Assembly: GCA_965214205.1 (NCBI GenBank)
Contig: OZ243941.1
Location: forward strand, 930,001 to 994,000
DNA: 64,000 nucleotides
From: G963663315 sp965214205
Lineage (GTDB): Bacteria > Pseudomonadota > Gammaproteobacteria > Arenicellales > Poriferihabitantaceae
Direction of reading: 5' to 3'
A program made the translations under genes and the position numbers. Below, piece after piece: positions 43,931 to 52,316 of the stretch. Within the stretch, counting starts at the first letter, position 1. Each line of letters begins with the position of its first letter. The notes under the pieces are model-generated. The model was not told the origin of the DNA and made no database searches. It saw only the letters and a program-made list of their open reading frames with translations.

Positions 43931-44779
43931 TCAGGCCTGGCAAATAAATGAGACGGTTCGGATGCGGCGTTGACGGAGATTACGTATCTGATTTTCGATC
44001 ATTTCCGGGAAGTCATCGCCGACAACGACCTGCAACGAGACTGGCGCCGCCGGACGCGCGGAGCGGGTGGCTGGCTCGGTTCTCTGCGCGGTTTTCTCTG
44101 CCATTTTCTCAAACCAGCTCTGGCTCTGTTCGGTGGAATCCGTGACTTCGAGCAATCTGAACCCGGCCTGTGCAAGCAGGTTCGTCATCTGCTCAATCGT
44201 TACCAGATGACTGATATGTGAATCCCGTGCCCACGCGACCGGGTACAATACCTCGCCGCCTTCTCCCTGGAGCACATCATAAATCGCGAAAATACCGCCG
44301 CGCCGGATGACTCTTTTCGCTTCGGCGTATAGCCTGTCTTTGGCCTTGATATTCATGGCCGCATGGATGGTCATGGCCGCATCGAACTGATCTCCCCGGA
44401 ACGGCAGGCAAGTCGCGTCTCTCTGCTGGAAGTCCACCCGGTCTGACAGCCCGATCCACCCGGACATTATGGTTGCGGCGTGACAAAATGCGGGGGTCAG
44501 GTCAATGCCGGTCACCCTGCAACCATACACTTCGGCCAGACACCGGGCAGGCCCGCCCAGCCCGCTGCCGATATCCAACACGTGACTGTCCATCGACAGG
44601 TTCATCCGCGCCACCAGTTCCAGGGTCGCGCCGCGTCCACGGATATGGAACTCATCGAAGGCGGCCAGATCGCGGGTGGTCAGTTGCGCCAGATTTTTCC
44701 CGCTTTCCTCCAGAGCGCCCGCGATCAGACCAGGCAGGGTTTCACCATCGCCATAGTGCGCTATTACCGGGTTGTGCAT
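43931..44779 (-). CDS. SAM-dependent methyltransferase, possibly sarcosine/dimethylglycine type
   Basis: 282 residues with motif I VLDIGSGLGGPARCLA, motif II GCRVTGIDLTPAFC and motif III-like FDAAMTIHAAMNI. The lead-in DEFHIRGRGATLELVARMNL resembles the dimethylglycine/sarcosine N-methyltransferases that make glycine betaine. Residues 225-282 form a variable tail. The substrate is unproven. Confidence 0.6.
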   Translation of the reverse strand: MHNPVIAHYGDGETLPGLIAGALEESGKNLAQLTTRDLAAFDEFHIRGRGATLELVARMNLSMDSHVLDIGSGLGGPARCLAEVYGCRVTGIDLTPAFCHAATIMSGWIGLSDRVDFQQRDATCLPFRGDQFDAAMTIHAAMNIKAKDRLYAEAKRVIRRGGIFAIYDVLQGEGGEVLYPVAWARDSHISHLVTIEQMTNLLAQAGFRLLEVTDSTEQSQSWFEKMAEKTAQRTEPATRSARPAAPVSLQVVVGDDFPEMIENQIRNLRQRRIRTVSFICQA

Positions 44780-44857
44780 CGTCGATATTACGGCCAGTCA
44801 ACTCTTGTTGGGTTACTCAACCCGTGGGCAGAGGGTTGTCCGCCAGGTCATCCGGTA

Positions 44858-45379
44858 TCAGGCGAGATCAATTTTCACCGGTACTGCCCGGGTCAGTGTA
44901 TGGCCCACCGGAGAGGTGGAGGTCACTTTTTCGTGTAACTCCTGAAGCGCTTCCGGTGAGGCGTCACTGTCGATATCCACTGTGACCGAGATATTGTCAT
45001 AGCCGGCATTTCCATCCTTCAATCCAAGAAAGGTATGCAGGTCCAGGTCGCCTTCGAGCTTGATTGTGATATCCTTGACCGTGATTCCGGCGGCGGTAGC
45101 ATTGGCGGCGTAACCGACTGCCAGGCAGTTGCCCAGTGCCCCGAGAACCTGCTCCACCGGATTGGGTCCAGTATCCGTGCCGCCCAGCGCGCCCGGTTCA
45201 TCCGATACCTGGGGATCGAATCCGCGTATTTTGGCCTCGGAGCGAAACCCTCCGTTCCACTTGACTTCCGCGTTCCATTTTGTTGCCGCGACTTCGGGCT
45301 GGCTCTGAATTTTTTCAGCCAGGCTGGCAACAGCCGAGATCTGAACATCGTTCAGGTTTACTGTAGCGGTGTTTGACAT
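44858..45379 (-). CDS. OsmC-family protein
   Basis: 173 residues from the ATG at 45379, preceded by GGAGG on the minus strand. It has the OsmC pattern: TDTGPNPVEQVLGALGNCLAVGY holding the redox Cys, a beta-rich N-terminal half (AEVKWNGGFRSEAKIRGFDP) and the C-terminal SPVGHTLTRAVPVKI. The N-terminal Cys partner typical for peroxidase-active OsmC/Ohr is not in the expected place. A role in stress or thiol peroxide response is likely by family only. Confidence 0.75.
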   Translation of the reverse strand: MSNTATVNLNDVQISAVASLAEKIQSQPEVAATKWNAEVKWNGGFRSEAKIRGFDPQVSDEPGALGGTDTGPNPVEQVLGALGNCLAVGYAANATAAGITVKDITIKLEGDLDLHTFLGLKDGNAGYDNISVTVDIDSDASPEALQELHEKVTSTSPVGHTLTRAVPVKIDLA

Positions 45380-45546
45380 GTCGTAAGGCCTCCGGGCGAA
45401 TGATATTGTTACAGAATTGTAGTATTCAGGAGGATACAAGTAAACCGGAGGTGAATCCACTGCCCAATCCTCCCCGTGGATGTCTCCAGATGAACAATAC
45501 TGTTACCGGATTGTGCGGATCTCCAACTCCCCGCCCCGACCCTGAA

Positions 45547-45587
45547 ATTGATACTTATCTATCAATTTTTCAATAATTGATAGATAA
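45547..45587. promoter_or_regulatory. Inverted repeat upstream of the esterase gene
   Basis: A 13-bp perfect inverted repeat (TTATCTATCAATT at 45555-45567 against AATTGATAGATAA at 45575-45587) with a 7-nt loop; TTGATA-N6-TATCAA also overlaps (45548-45565). The 11-bp word ATTGATACTTA recurs at 45636-45646. It lies 78 nt before the esterase ATG. Probably a repressor operator; the regulator is unknown. Confidence 0.5.
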
Positions 45588-45664
45588 AGTGTTATTATTT
45601 TCTGCGAATTCATTTAATTTCGATGGCCGGGACAGATTGATACTTACCCGCCAATGTCAATGAT

Positions 45665-46591
45665 ATGGAAAAATATAATCTCGATGCTGAAATAGTCGGT
45701 TTTTTGAAGGATTCGTCACGGTATTATCCGGACGTTCCGGGTCCCCGCACGATAGAAGACGAGCGCCGTTGCTATGATCAGCTGTGCCACGCTTATCAGG
45801 CGCCCATCCCCGGTGGGGTCTTGTTCACGGATGGTACGGTTGGCGCTGCCGGCGGTGATCTGAAGATACGGACTTATGAGAAACCGGCGGTGGAAACGGA
45901 TATCACGATTCTGTATTTCCACGGCGGCGGGTTTATTCTGGGCGGCCTCGAAAGCCACCATTCCATTTGCGCTGAAATCACGGATCGGTGCGGATATCGC
46001 CTGATCGCTGTGGATTACCGGTTGGCGCCCGAATTCATCTGGCCAACCCAGGTTGAGGATGCGGTGGATGCGTTTCTGGCGCTGGACCGGGGCAAGACAA
46101 TCGTGGCCGGAGATTCCGGGGGCGCCCTGCTGGCCGCGGCAGTGTGCGTTTCCCGATGTGATCAGGAACGCCAGCCGGTTGGGCAGTTGTTGATTTATCC
46201 GGTATTGGGCGGTTATCAATTCGATTACGATTCGTATCGACTGTGGAGTGACGCTCCCGGCCTCTCCACTGATGACGTTGAACGATACCTGAGTCTTTGG
46301 GCAAAGACTCCGTTCCCCTGGTCCGACCCGCTGTTTGCGCCCTTGAGTTTTGATCGGTTTGAAAAGCTGCCGCCCTGTATCGCCATCGCAGCCGAATATG
46401 ATCCGTTAAGGGATGACGCCAGATTTTATGTTGAAAAGTTGAGGGAGGCTGGCGTGACGGCGGATTATTTCGAAGAGACGGGGTTGATCCATGGTTACCT
46501 GCGCGCTCGCCACTGCAGCGAGAAAGCCAGCCGAAGTTTCACCAGGATATGTGATGGCTTCCGCGCTCTTGGTGAAAGAATCCCGGCGTGA
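45665..46591 (+). CDS. Alpha/beta-hydrolase, HSL-type esterase
   Basis: 308 residues with the HSL oxyanion motif YFHGGGFILGG and nucleophile elbow AGDSGGALLAA. A late Asp (EYDPLRDD) and His (LIHGYLRAR) complete the triad. Substrates are probably short-chain esters. Its 3' end overlaps the next small gene by 4 nt (GTGA). Confidence 0.85.
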   Translation: MEKYNLDAEIVGFLKDSSRYYPDVPGPRTIEDERRCYDQLCHAYQAPIPGGVLFTDGTVGAAGGDLKIRTYEKPAVETDITILYFHGGGFILGGLESHHSICAEITDRCGYRLIAVDYRLAPEFIWPTQVEDAVDAFLALDRGKTIVAGDSGGALLAAAVCVSRCDQERQPVGQLLIYPVLGGYQFDYDSYRLWSDAPGLSTDDVERYLSLWAKTPFPWSDPLFAPLSFDRFEKLPPCIAIAAEYDPLRDDARFYVEKLREAGVTADYFEETGLIHGYLRARHCSEKASRSFTRICDGFRALGERIPA

Positions 46592-46866
46592 GTTCGGAGC
46601 AACATGCGAAGCTGATCGAAATTTTTCAGGGCATGCTTTCGATGGAAGAGGACAGGCGGCAATGGCAGTTTACGTTGCCGGAGTTGTATGATTTTTGTTG
46701 TCAGTCAAACCGTGAGATTATTGAACTTGGGTACCCGGGGTTCAGAAAACTGTTGTATCAATATCCGACCAACCAGAAAATCGCCGGCAGCGGTGGCCAG
46801 TTCGTGGTGGTTGAGAACAAGGGGCACGTCGACCGGAATGTTTATGCGTTGATCCGCGGCGGTTGA
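46588..46866 (+). CDS. Uncharacterised 92-residue protein coupled to the esterase gene
   Basis: Starts with a GTG at 46588 that overlaps the esterase stop (GTGA). The protein (MSSEQHAKLIEIFQG...) is soluble, has no recognised motif, and looks like alpha-helix then beta strands (QFVVVENKGHVDRNVYALI). Translational coupling supports it being real. Function unknown. Confidence 0.6.
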   Translation: MSSEQHAKLIEIFQGMLSMEEDRRQWQFTLPELYDFCCQSNREIIELGYPGFRKLLYQYPTNQKIAGSGGQFVVVENKGHVDRNVYALIRGG

Positions 46867-46903
46867 ATCAACCGGTCATGAGGCAAGCCGGGTGAGCGGG
46901 AAA

Positions 46904-47128
46904 CTACGGGGCTCCGGGTTTCATGGAATCCCGATCCCATGCCAGCGACAGGTGCATCGGTTTTCTGTCGGGTTTGACGAACAGGTCTTCCCGTGTCCGT
47001 TTGACCAGAAAACCGCCATCCAGCAGGATGCAGAAACGCTGGATGACATGGCCGCGTTTTTCTACACCTACGATCTGCCCCCATGACTTGCTGAGTTCAT
47101 CGCGTATACGCATGCCGAGGAATTTCAA
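46904..47128 (-). CDS. Possible small hypothetical protein downstream of the FtsZ-like pair
   Basis: 74 residues from a TTG at 47128 or 69 from the ATG at 47113 (MRIRDELSKSW). No motif recognised. It is co-oriented with the 96-residue protein and the FtsZ-like gene but is separated by 119 nt. It could be a chance frame. Confidence 0.35.
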   Translation of the reverse strand: MKFLGMRIRDELSKSWGQIVGVEKRGHVIQRFCILLDGGFLVKRTREDLFVKPDRKPMHLSLAWDRDSMKPGAP

Positions 47129-47247
47129 ATGACTGCCTCTGCTTGGGAATTCAAGGAACCGGCAGAATGAACCGGGCCCGCGTTCAAGTCAAGTCACCCG
47201 GCCAATAAATTTGCATGATCGGGAGTCAAGGCTTCAGCTCGACCGCG

Positions 47248-47538
47248 CTATTCGAGAATCAACGGCTGAAAATCCGACCACAGGACAATCGGTTCAACCG
47301 GACGCGGCCGGTCTGCGGGAAAATGGTTCAGGTTGGTGGTTATTTCAAGACCGGCGTTATAAGCGCCGAGGACCATATACTGGATAAAATCATCGGGATG
47401 GTCTTCCAGAATGGTCTCGGCGCCACATTTATAGTTGAGTTGAATCCGCCATTTCATGCGTGAAACACGCTCGTAAGTGTGTTCACAGATGGGAGGCCAG
47501 AACAGGTTGAACATCTTGATTTGAGTGTTGATAACCAT
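47248..47538 (-). CDS. Uncharacterised 96-residue protein next to the FtsZ-like gene
   Basis: 96 residues from the ATG at 47538, with GGGAG at good spacing on the minus strand. No signal peptide or membrane helix. It contains two Cys (CEHTYERV, KCGAETIL) and Pro/Trp-rich parts. It follows the FtsZ-like gene after 30 nt in the same direction, so it is a likely operon partner. Function unknown. Confidence 0.6.
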   Translation of the reverse strand: MVINTQIKMFNLFWPPICEHTYERVSRMKWRIQLNYKCGAETILEDHPDDFIQYMVLGAYNAGLEITTNLNHFPADRPRPVEPIVLWSDFQPLILE

Positions 47539-47568
47539 TGTTGACTCCCACCCGGCGCTATTTTGGCG

Positions 47569-48729
47569 CTATTGATTCAGGTGACTGGCTGAAAGGCCCG
47601 GCAGGCAGATATCCGCGTAAGATGTCAGATGATCAAAAAACTCATGGCAGTCCATAGTCACGTTGGATTCATTGCCTTCGGACAGGAAGCTGTCGGCCAA
47701 TCGTTGCCGCAGCTTGTCACTGATCCGGTCAAAACCGATCTCCCTGGGAACATGTAAATGAACATCCGCGCAGTCAGAACGAAAATCCTTGCTGACGCAT
47801 GAAAAGTCATCCAGATGATCAATCCACTGGGTGATGACATTACGCCATTTGCTCAGGGGTTCGCCGGGCAGGACCTGTACGCCGGGGTGGGTGAATTTCG
47901 CCAGATTGTAATAAATCCAGCCGCCTCCGGCGGCGGATGACAGTACCCGGGACAACGCTCTGCCATCGTCGCGGACCGCAAAGCGCATGAACGCGTCCTG
48001 AGTGAATTTGGAGGTCACTTCCTGGCGGATACGGTTACGCAAGTCGACTTCACCGGTTTTCGTATACGAGGTCAGACGCTGCCATGAGTGTTCGGTGTTG
48101 GTTACAAAAACCCCGCCGTTGAACGGATTGGCGTCGTCAGCCAGACCGTCGAGTTCGTCCAGGCTTCCCTGCAGGGTCGCCGGAACGGCCCCGTCCCCGC
48201 TATGGGGCAATTGTCCGACCCCGATGATCGTGCCGCCGCTGAGCTTGCCGTTGGCCAGGTGGTTGGCCAGATCAACCGCCATGCCGCTCCCGGTTCCACC
48301 GGCCAGATTGAAGCAAACCATGATTCTGGACGGCATTTCCGTTTGACCGACATGTTCGGCGAAATCGGTCAGGGCCGCGTTCATCGATCCGCCTTTGTCA
48401 TTGTAGTCCTTGTTGTACATTTTCCTGGCGGCGGCGCGGGACAAATGCGACCCGGCTTCGGCTCCATCCAGCGAGACCGCCTGGAAGTGGAAGTTCTCCG
48501 GTGGAATGCCCAGTTCTTCGAGTCGTGTCTTCAAGGCATCCGCATAGCCTTTTGCGCGGTCCAGATCTTCGTCGCCCGCATCCACCACAAGAGCGGCAAT
48601 CCGCGCCCCCGGATTCATCAGAACATCTTCGAGTTCCCCGGTACGTAAAAGCCCGTCCACGTACCCGGCGCCGGAACGGCCAATGCCCACAACATGCAGG
48701 CAATAAGGTGATTCATTAGAATTCGACAT
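47569..48729 (-). CDS. FtsZ/tubulin-like GTPase, copy 1
   Basis: 386 residues from the ATG at 48729, with GGAGG 7 nt upstream. N-terminal nucleotide fold: LHVVGIGRSGAGYVDGLL (residues 11-28), then ALVVDAGDEDLDRAK. The tubulin signature AGGTGSG is at residues 143-149 (NLAGGTGSGMAVDL), preceded by ALTDFAEHVG. The rest does not match ordinary FtsZ: the usual NxDF catalytic loop is not evident, and there is no FtsZ-type C-terminal tail. It is not near a division cluster. Instead it is divergent from the AmiC-like gene of the amide/urea locus. A second member of the same family starts at 63678. It may polymerise or act as a nucleotide-dependent scaffold. Confidence 0.7.
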   Translation of the reverse strand: MSNSNESPYCLHVVGIGRSGAGYVDGLLRTGELEDVLMNPGARIAALVVDAGDEDLDRAKGYADALKTRLEELGIPPENFHFQAVSLDGAEAGSHLSRAAARKMYNKDYNDKGGSMNAALTDFAEHVGQTEMPSRIMVCFNLAGGTGSGMAVDLANHLANGKLSGGTIIGVGQLPHSGDGAVPATLQGSLDELDGLADDANPFNGGVFVTNTEHSWQRLTSYTKTGEVDLRNRIRQEVTSKFTQDAFMRFAVRDDGRALSRVLSSAAGGGWIYYNLAKFTHPGVQVLPGEPLSKWRNVITQWIDHLDDFSCVSKDFRSDCADVHLHVPREIGFDRISDKLRQRLADSFLSEGNESNVTMDCHEFFDHLTSYADICLPGLSASHLNQ

Positions 48730-49042
48730 CGTCTATCCTCCGATTAACCAAATTGATACAAGTCCCAAAAATGTTGCCTGGAAACATCCTCTGTTGAAAC
48801 ACTTCACAGATAACCGCTACAGACATTCGAATTCAATAGGGGTTACTACCTATTTTTGCCGAAAAACCGGACAAAAAAGTTGTATTAATTCTGGACTAAT
48901 AAATTGAAATGTGGTAGAACCCGCCGATATCAGGTGGTAGAAAATTTAGACGGAACCGAACAAAACAAGAAGGTCCGGGAATCAATTACCTTGTCTTCAA
49001 GGCATGTTGCCTTGGTTCATAGCGCAAGGTAAGGAAACGATT
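48730..49042. promoter_or_regulatory. Divergent control region between FtsZ-like copy 1 and the AmiC-like gene
   Basis: 313 nt holding an 18-bp dyad at 48836-48853 (ATAGG-N8-CCTAT), which matches two sites upstream of the second FtsZ-like gene, and a poorer possible copy at 48806-48823 on the other strand. A 7-bp stem with a 3-nt loop (48998-49014) lies close to the AmiC-like start. The word GTGGTAGAA occurs twice in 48911-48950. No clear sigma70 promoter could be fixed. Confidence 0.6.
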
Positions 49043-50185
49043 ATGGGGTTAAACAAAGGCAGGACATCCGCTCCCTGGCGGGTCGGGGTGCTATTTTCTG
49101 TAACGGGGAATACCGCGGTAATTGAGAGAACTCAATTGGCCGGAACGATGCTCGCCATAGAAGAAATAAACGAATCTGGAGGGGTTCGGGGGCGTCCGCT
49201 CAAACCGGTAGTCTACAATCCCATGTCGGATACCAGCGCGTTTGGCCGTTACGCCAAACAGTTGATGATCAAGGATGGTGTCAATACTATTTTCGGGTGT
49301 TATACCTCCAGCAGCCGGAAGTCGGTTTTGCCGGTCGTAGAGCGTCTCAATGGATTGTTGTGGTACCCAACGCTGTATGAAGGGTTCGAGTTTTCCCCCA
49401 ACATCGTTTACACTGGGGCGGCGCCGAACCAGACTGTGACCGCATTGTGCCACTATCTGATGAAGCGCTATGGCAGCCGATTCTATTTCGTCGGTTCCGA
49501 CTACATTTATCCCCGTGAGTTGAATCGCCTGATGAAGGAATTTCTTGGTCACAACGGCGGCTCGGTAGTGGGGGAGTCTTACGTCAGCCTGCGCGCCAGT
49601 CATAACGAATTCAACCCGATCATCAGCGAGATAAAAAAATGCCGGCCCGACATCATTTTCTCCACGGTGGTCGGAGATACGACCACTTATCTGTATCAGG
49701 CCTATGCGGATTCCTGTCTCGACCCGAAGACGATACCGATTGCCAGTCTGACGACGACGGAAACGGAAATCCGGGAGATGGGTTATGACGTCGGTGAGCA
49801 CCATCTGACCGCAGCCAGCTACTTTCAGGGCGTAAAGGGCGAAACGAATTCTGAATTCGTAAGAAAATATAAAGAATATTTCGGTGATGACGAGCCGACC
49901 AACGCCTGTGCGGAAGCCTCCTATTTTCAAGTGCATCTTTTCGCCAAGGCGCTGGATGAAGCCGGTACAATGGATACCGACGTTTTGAGAAAAATGATCA
50001 TGGAAACCGAATACACCGCGCCACAGGGAAAAGTCTCGATGGATTCGAGAAACGGCCACACGGCCCTGTGGTCCAGAATAGGACGCGCAAATCGTGATGG
50101 TCAGTTTGATATTGTTTATGAGTCAGGAAAGCAGGTCGAGGCAGACCCGTATCTGATCGGTTGTGGCAGGGTTGCTTCCGATTAA
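49043..50185 (+). CDS. AmiC-like cytoplasmic amide/urea sensor (periplasmic-binding fold)
   Basis: 380 residues from the ATG at 49043, with AAGGTAAGGA at proper spacing; the frame runs upstream to 49004 without support. It is a type I periplasmic-binding protein of the AmiC/UrtA family but has no signal peptide. Patterns: VGVLFSVTGNTAVIERTQLAG, GCYTSSSRKSVLPVVE and WYPTLYEGFEFSPNIVY resemble the ligand-binding lobes of AmiC. It precedes an AmiR-like gene, the usual AmiC/AmiR pair, so it is likely a sensor that holds AmiR in check until ligand binds. Confidence 0.8.
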   Translation: MGLNKGRTSAPWRVGVLFSVTGNTAVIERTQLAGTMLAIEEINESGGVRGRPLKPVVYNPMSDTSAFGRYAKQLMIKDGVNTIFGCYTSSSRKSVLPVVERLNGLLWYPTLYEGFEFSPNIVYTGAAPNQTVTALCHYLMKRYGSRFYFVGSDYIYPRELNRLMKEFLGHNGGSVVGESYVSLRASHNEFNPIISEIKKCRPDIIFSTVVGDTTTYLYQAYADSCLDPKTIPIASLTTTETEIREMGYDVGEHHLTAASYFQGVKGETNSEFVRKYKEYFGDDEPTNACAEASYFQVHLFAKALDEAGTMDTDVLRKMIMETEYTAPQGKVSMDSRNGHTALWSRIGRANRDGQFDIVYESGKQVEADPYLIGCGRVASD

Positions 50186-50214
50186 CCAATAATCAGATCA
50201 GAGATTTCAGTAGT

Positions 50215-50802
50215 GTGGGCAAGGACAGAGAATTTTTAAAGGATTTCAGAAGACTCGAATTTCTGGTCGCTATCCCATTCGACGAAGACGGCAACAACAT
50301 TACCCGGGAGCTGCGGCGCCTCGGCGGTATCGTAAAGCAACTGTGGCCGGCCCCGGCGCCCTTGCCGACTGAAGGTGGAATACTGATTTGCGAGTTTTTC
50401 CCCAACATCGCCGAGTGCACGTCCTGGCTGCCGGGGAATTCCCCGCTTCCATTCATACTGCACGTGCCCAGAAACCGGGAAGTCGATTTCAGGGAAATCC
50501 GTAATTGCGCCCCGCATGGATTATTGTACTCCCCGGTTACCGAAACGTCGATTGCAACCACCATACTGTTTGCGCGGGACCAGTTCAACTATGAGCGGCG
50601 CCTGCGGTTCCGGATCAACAAGCTGGATGATAATTTGAGGTCCATGCGTTCGGTGGAGAAGGCCAAGGCGATACTGATGGAGACCAGGAGCATTGGTGAA
50701 GACGAGGCATATCGGGTGCTCCGACAAACCGCGATGGAGCGCCGGATTACTCTGGGGACGATCGCCAAAGCAATTGTTGACTCCCATGAGCTATTGAGGT
50801 GA
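50215..50802 (+). CDS. AmiR-like ANTAR transcription antiterminator
   Basis: 195 residues from a GTG at 50215; a TTG at 50161 inside the AmiC-like gene is also in frame. A receiver-like fold (RLEFLVAIPFDEDGNNITRELRRL) is followed by a coiled coil (DQFNYERRLRFRINKLDDNL) and a C-terminal ANTAR domain (KAKAILMETRSIGEDEAYRVLRQTAMERRITLGTIAKAI). It binds nascent RNA and prevents termination in family members. Leaders at 50819-50926 and 62594-62721 are candidate targets. Confidence 0.85.
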   Translation: MGKDREFLKDFRRLEFLVAIPFDEDGNNITRELRRLGGIVKQLWPAPAPLPTEGGILICEFFPNIAECTSWLPGNSPLPFILHVPRNREVDFREIRNCAPHGLLYSPVTETSIATTILFARDQFNYERRLRFRINKLDDNLRSMRSVEKAKAILMETRSIGEDEAYRVLRQTAMERRITLGTIAKAIVDSHELLR

Positions 50803-50818
50803 TAATAAGACGAGCGCA

Positions 50819-50925
50819 GTCATATCAATAATGACGTTGCAAAATGGCAATAGCGCCATTGAAAACTGAGCGAAAACGCCCCTGAAGATGTCCGTAACCG
50901 GTTCTTGAGAAGGGGCGTTTTTTTT
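50819..50925 (+). terminator. Leader hairpins and intrinsic terminator upstream of urtA
   Basis: Three structures in order: P1 GTCAT/ATGAC (50819-50835) with a 7-nt loop, P2 AATGGC/GCCATT (50843-50860) with the hexaloop AATAGC, and a terminator AAACGCCCCT/AGGGGCGTTT (50874-50920) followed by a T run to 50925. This follows the ANTAR two-hairpin then terminator plan. The loop lacks G at position 4, so the match to the known ANTAR loop is incomplete. Confidence 0.6.
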
Positions 50926-51011
50926 GGCTGTTATGAATCGTAACCAGTCATTATTCAGTAAAAGCTATAATGTGAATATTGTGAGGTTTAAATACAATCC
51001 AGGAGAAAGAC

Positions 51012-52199
51012 ATGAACACGATTAACAGACGCAAGTTTCTTAAAACAGGCACGGCCGCCGCTGCCGCCAGTGTATTGCCGATGCCTTTTATCTGGCCTAA
51101 GGGCGCCAGAGCCGATACCGTAAAGATGGGAATCCTGCATTCCCTTACCGGCACTATTGCAATCGCCGAAAAATCGGTTGTCGATGCCGAACTGCTGGCA
51201 GTGGAGGAAATCAATAATGCCGGCGGGGTCATGGGGCAGCAGATCGAAGCCATTGTCGAGGATGGCGCAAGCGACTGGCCTACATTCGCTGAAAAAGCGC
51301 GCAAGTTGATTGACAAGGACAACGTGGCGGCGGTAATGGGTTGTTATACCTCGGCCTCGCGCAAGGCGGTATTGCCGGTTTTCGAAAAACTGAACGGCCT
51401 GCTTTATTATCCGACTTATTACGAAGGACTCGAGATATCGCCCAATATCATGTATACCGCGCAGGAAGCCACCCAATCGTCGATTGCCGCGACCGAATGG
51501 TTATATGAGAACCGCGGAAAGAGTTATTATCTGGTAGGTTCGGACTATATATGGCCGCGCACCACGATCAAGCTATGCAAGATCACTCTCGACCGTCTCG
51601 GCGGCGCTGTGGCCGGTGAGGACTACTATCCTCTGGGGGATATCGAGTTTTCTTCGGCGATCAACAAGATCAAGGCAGCCAAACCGGATGTCATCATCAA
51701 TTGTGTGGTCGGCGGCAGTAATGTGGCTTTCTTCAAGCAATTGAAGGCGGCCGGTGTCATAGACAGCGGCACGACGGTATTGTCGCTCGCGGTTTCCGAA
51801 GAGGAAGTATCCGGAATCGGCAGTGAAAACACCGCCGGAACCCTGACCTGCATGGGTTATTTCCAGAGTCTGGACAATCCGGCCAACCAGAAATTCGTCA
51901 GCGCTTTCAAAAACAAATACGGCGCTGACCGCGTCACCGGCGATACTCTGGAATGCGCCTATATTTCGGTGTACCTGTGGGCCATGGCGGTCGAGAAAGC
52001 GCAGAGCACTGAAGTGGAAAAGGTAGTGGCGGCTTCGTCCGGACTGGAAATTGACGCGCCCGAGGGCAACGTGAAGTTCCATGTTGACAATCACCATCTC
52101 TGGAAACACGTCCGGGTCGGTGAGTTCCTGCCTGATGGTCAGGTCAACATGCTGTATGAATCTCCCCTGATCGAGCCTGACCCGTTCCCGAAACTGTAG
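51012..52199 (+). CDS. urtA: Urea/amide ABC transporter substrate-binding protein
   Basis: 395 residues with a twin-arginine-type signal (NRRKFLKTGTAAAAASVLP) and ribosome site AGGAGA. It is UrtA/AmiC-like: ILHSLTGTIAIAEKSVVDAE, GCYTSASRKAVLPVFEKLNG, and LLYYPTYYEGLEISPNIMY match the ligand-binding lobes, so it is a paralogue of the sensor encoded upstream. It delivers urea or a short amide to UrtBCDE. A stable hairpin follows (52223-52252). Confidence 0.9.
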   Translation: MNTINRRKFLKTGTAAAAASVLPMPFIWPKGARADTVKMGILHSLTGTIAIAEKSVVDAELLAVEEINNAGGVMGQQIEAIVEDGASDWPTFAEKARKLIDKDNVAAVMGCYTSASRKAVLPVFEKLNGLLYYPTYYEGLEISPNIMYTAQEATQSSIAATEWLYENRGKSYYLVGSDYIWPRTTIKLCKITLDRLGGAVAGEDYYPLGDIEFSSAINKIKAAKPDVIINCVVGGSNVAFFKQLKAAGVIDSGTTVLSLAVSEEEVSGIGSENTAGTLTCMGYFQSLDNPANQKFVSAFKNKYGADRVTGDTLECAYISVYLWAMAVEKAQSTEVEKVVAASSGLEIDAPEGNVKFHVDNHHLWKHVRVGEFLPDGQVNMLYESPLIEPDPFPKL

Positions 52200-52222
52200 C
52201 CCCGCAATCAAGGGCCGTGTGT

Positions 52223-52252
52223 CCTGAAGGGTTGTGTACGCAACCCTTCAGG
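52223..52252 (+). terminator. Stable hairpin between urtA and urtB
   Basis: A perfect 12-bp stem (CCTGAAGGGTTG at 52223-52234, CAACCCTTCAGG at 52241-52252) with a 6-nt loop, followed by only a short T-poor tail. It is more likely an RNA-stability element or weak terminator that raises urtA expression over the membrane components. Confidence 0.6.
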
Positions 52253-52316
52253 CGCTTTCCTGCAAACCAGAATTCATTTACCATGGAGTACCCGGATTGT
52301 TGAGAGTCGGATTGAT

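Noticed and set aside
45548..45565. FNR-type site (TTGAT...ATCAA)
   Set aside because: The spacing between half-sites is eight bases, not the four required for FNR.
50843..50860. Exact ANTAR hexaloop match
   Set aside because: The loop starts with A as required but has A, not G, at position 4; the leader is reported only as ANTAR-like.
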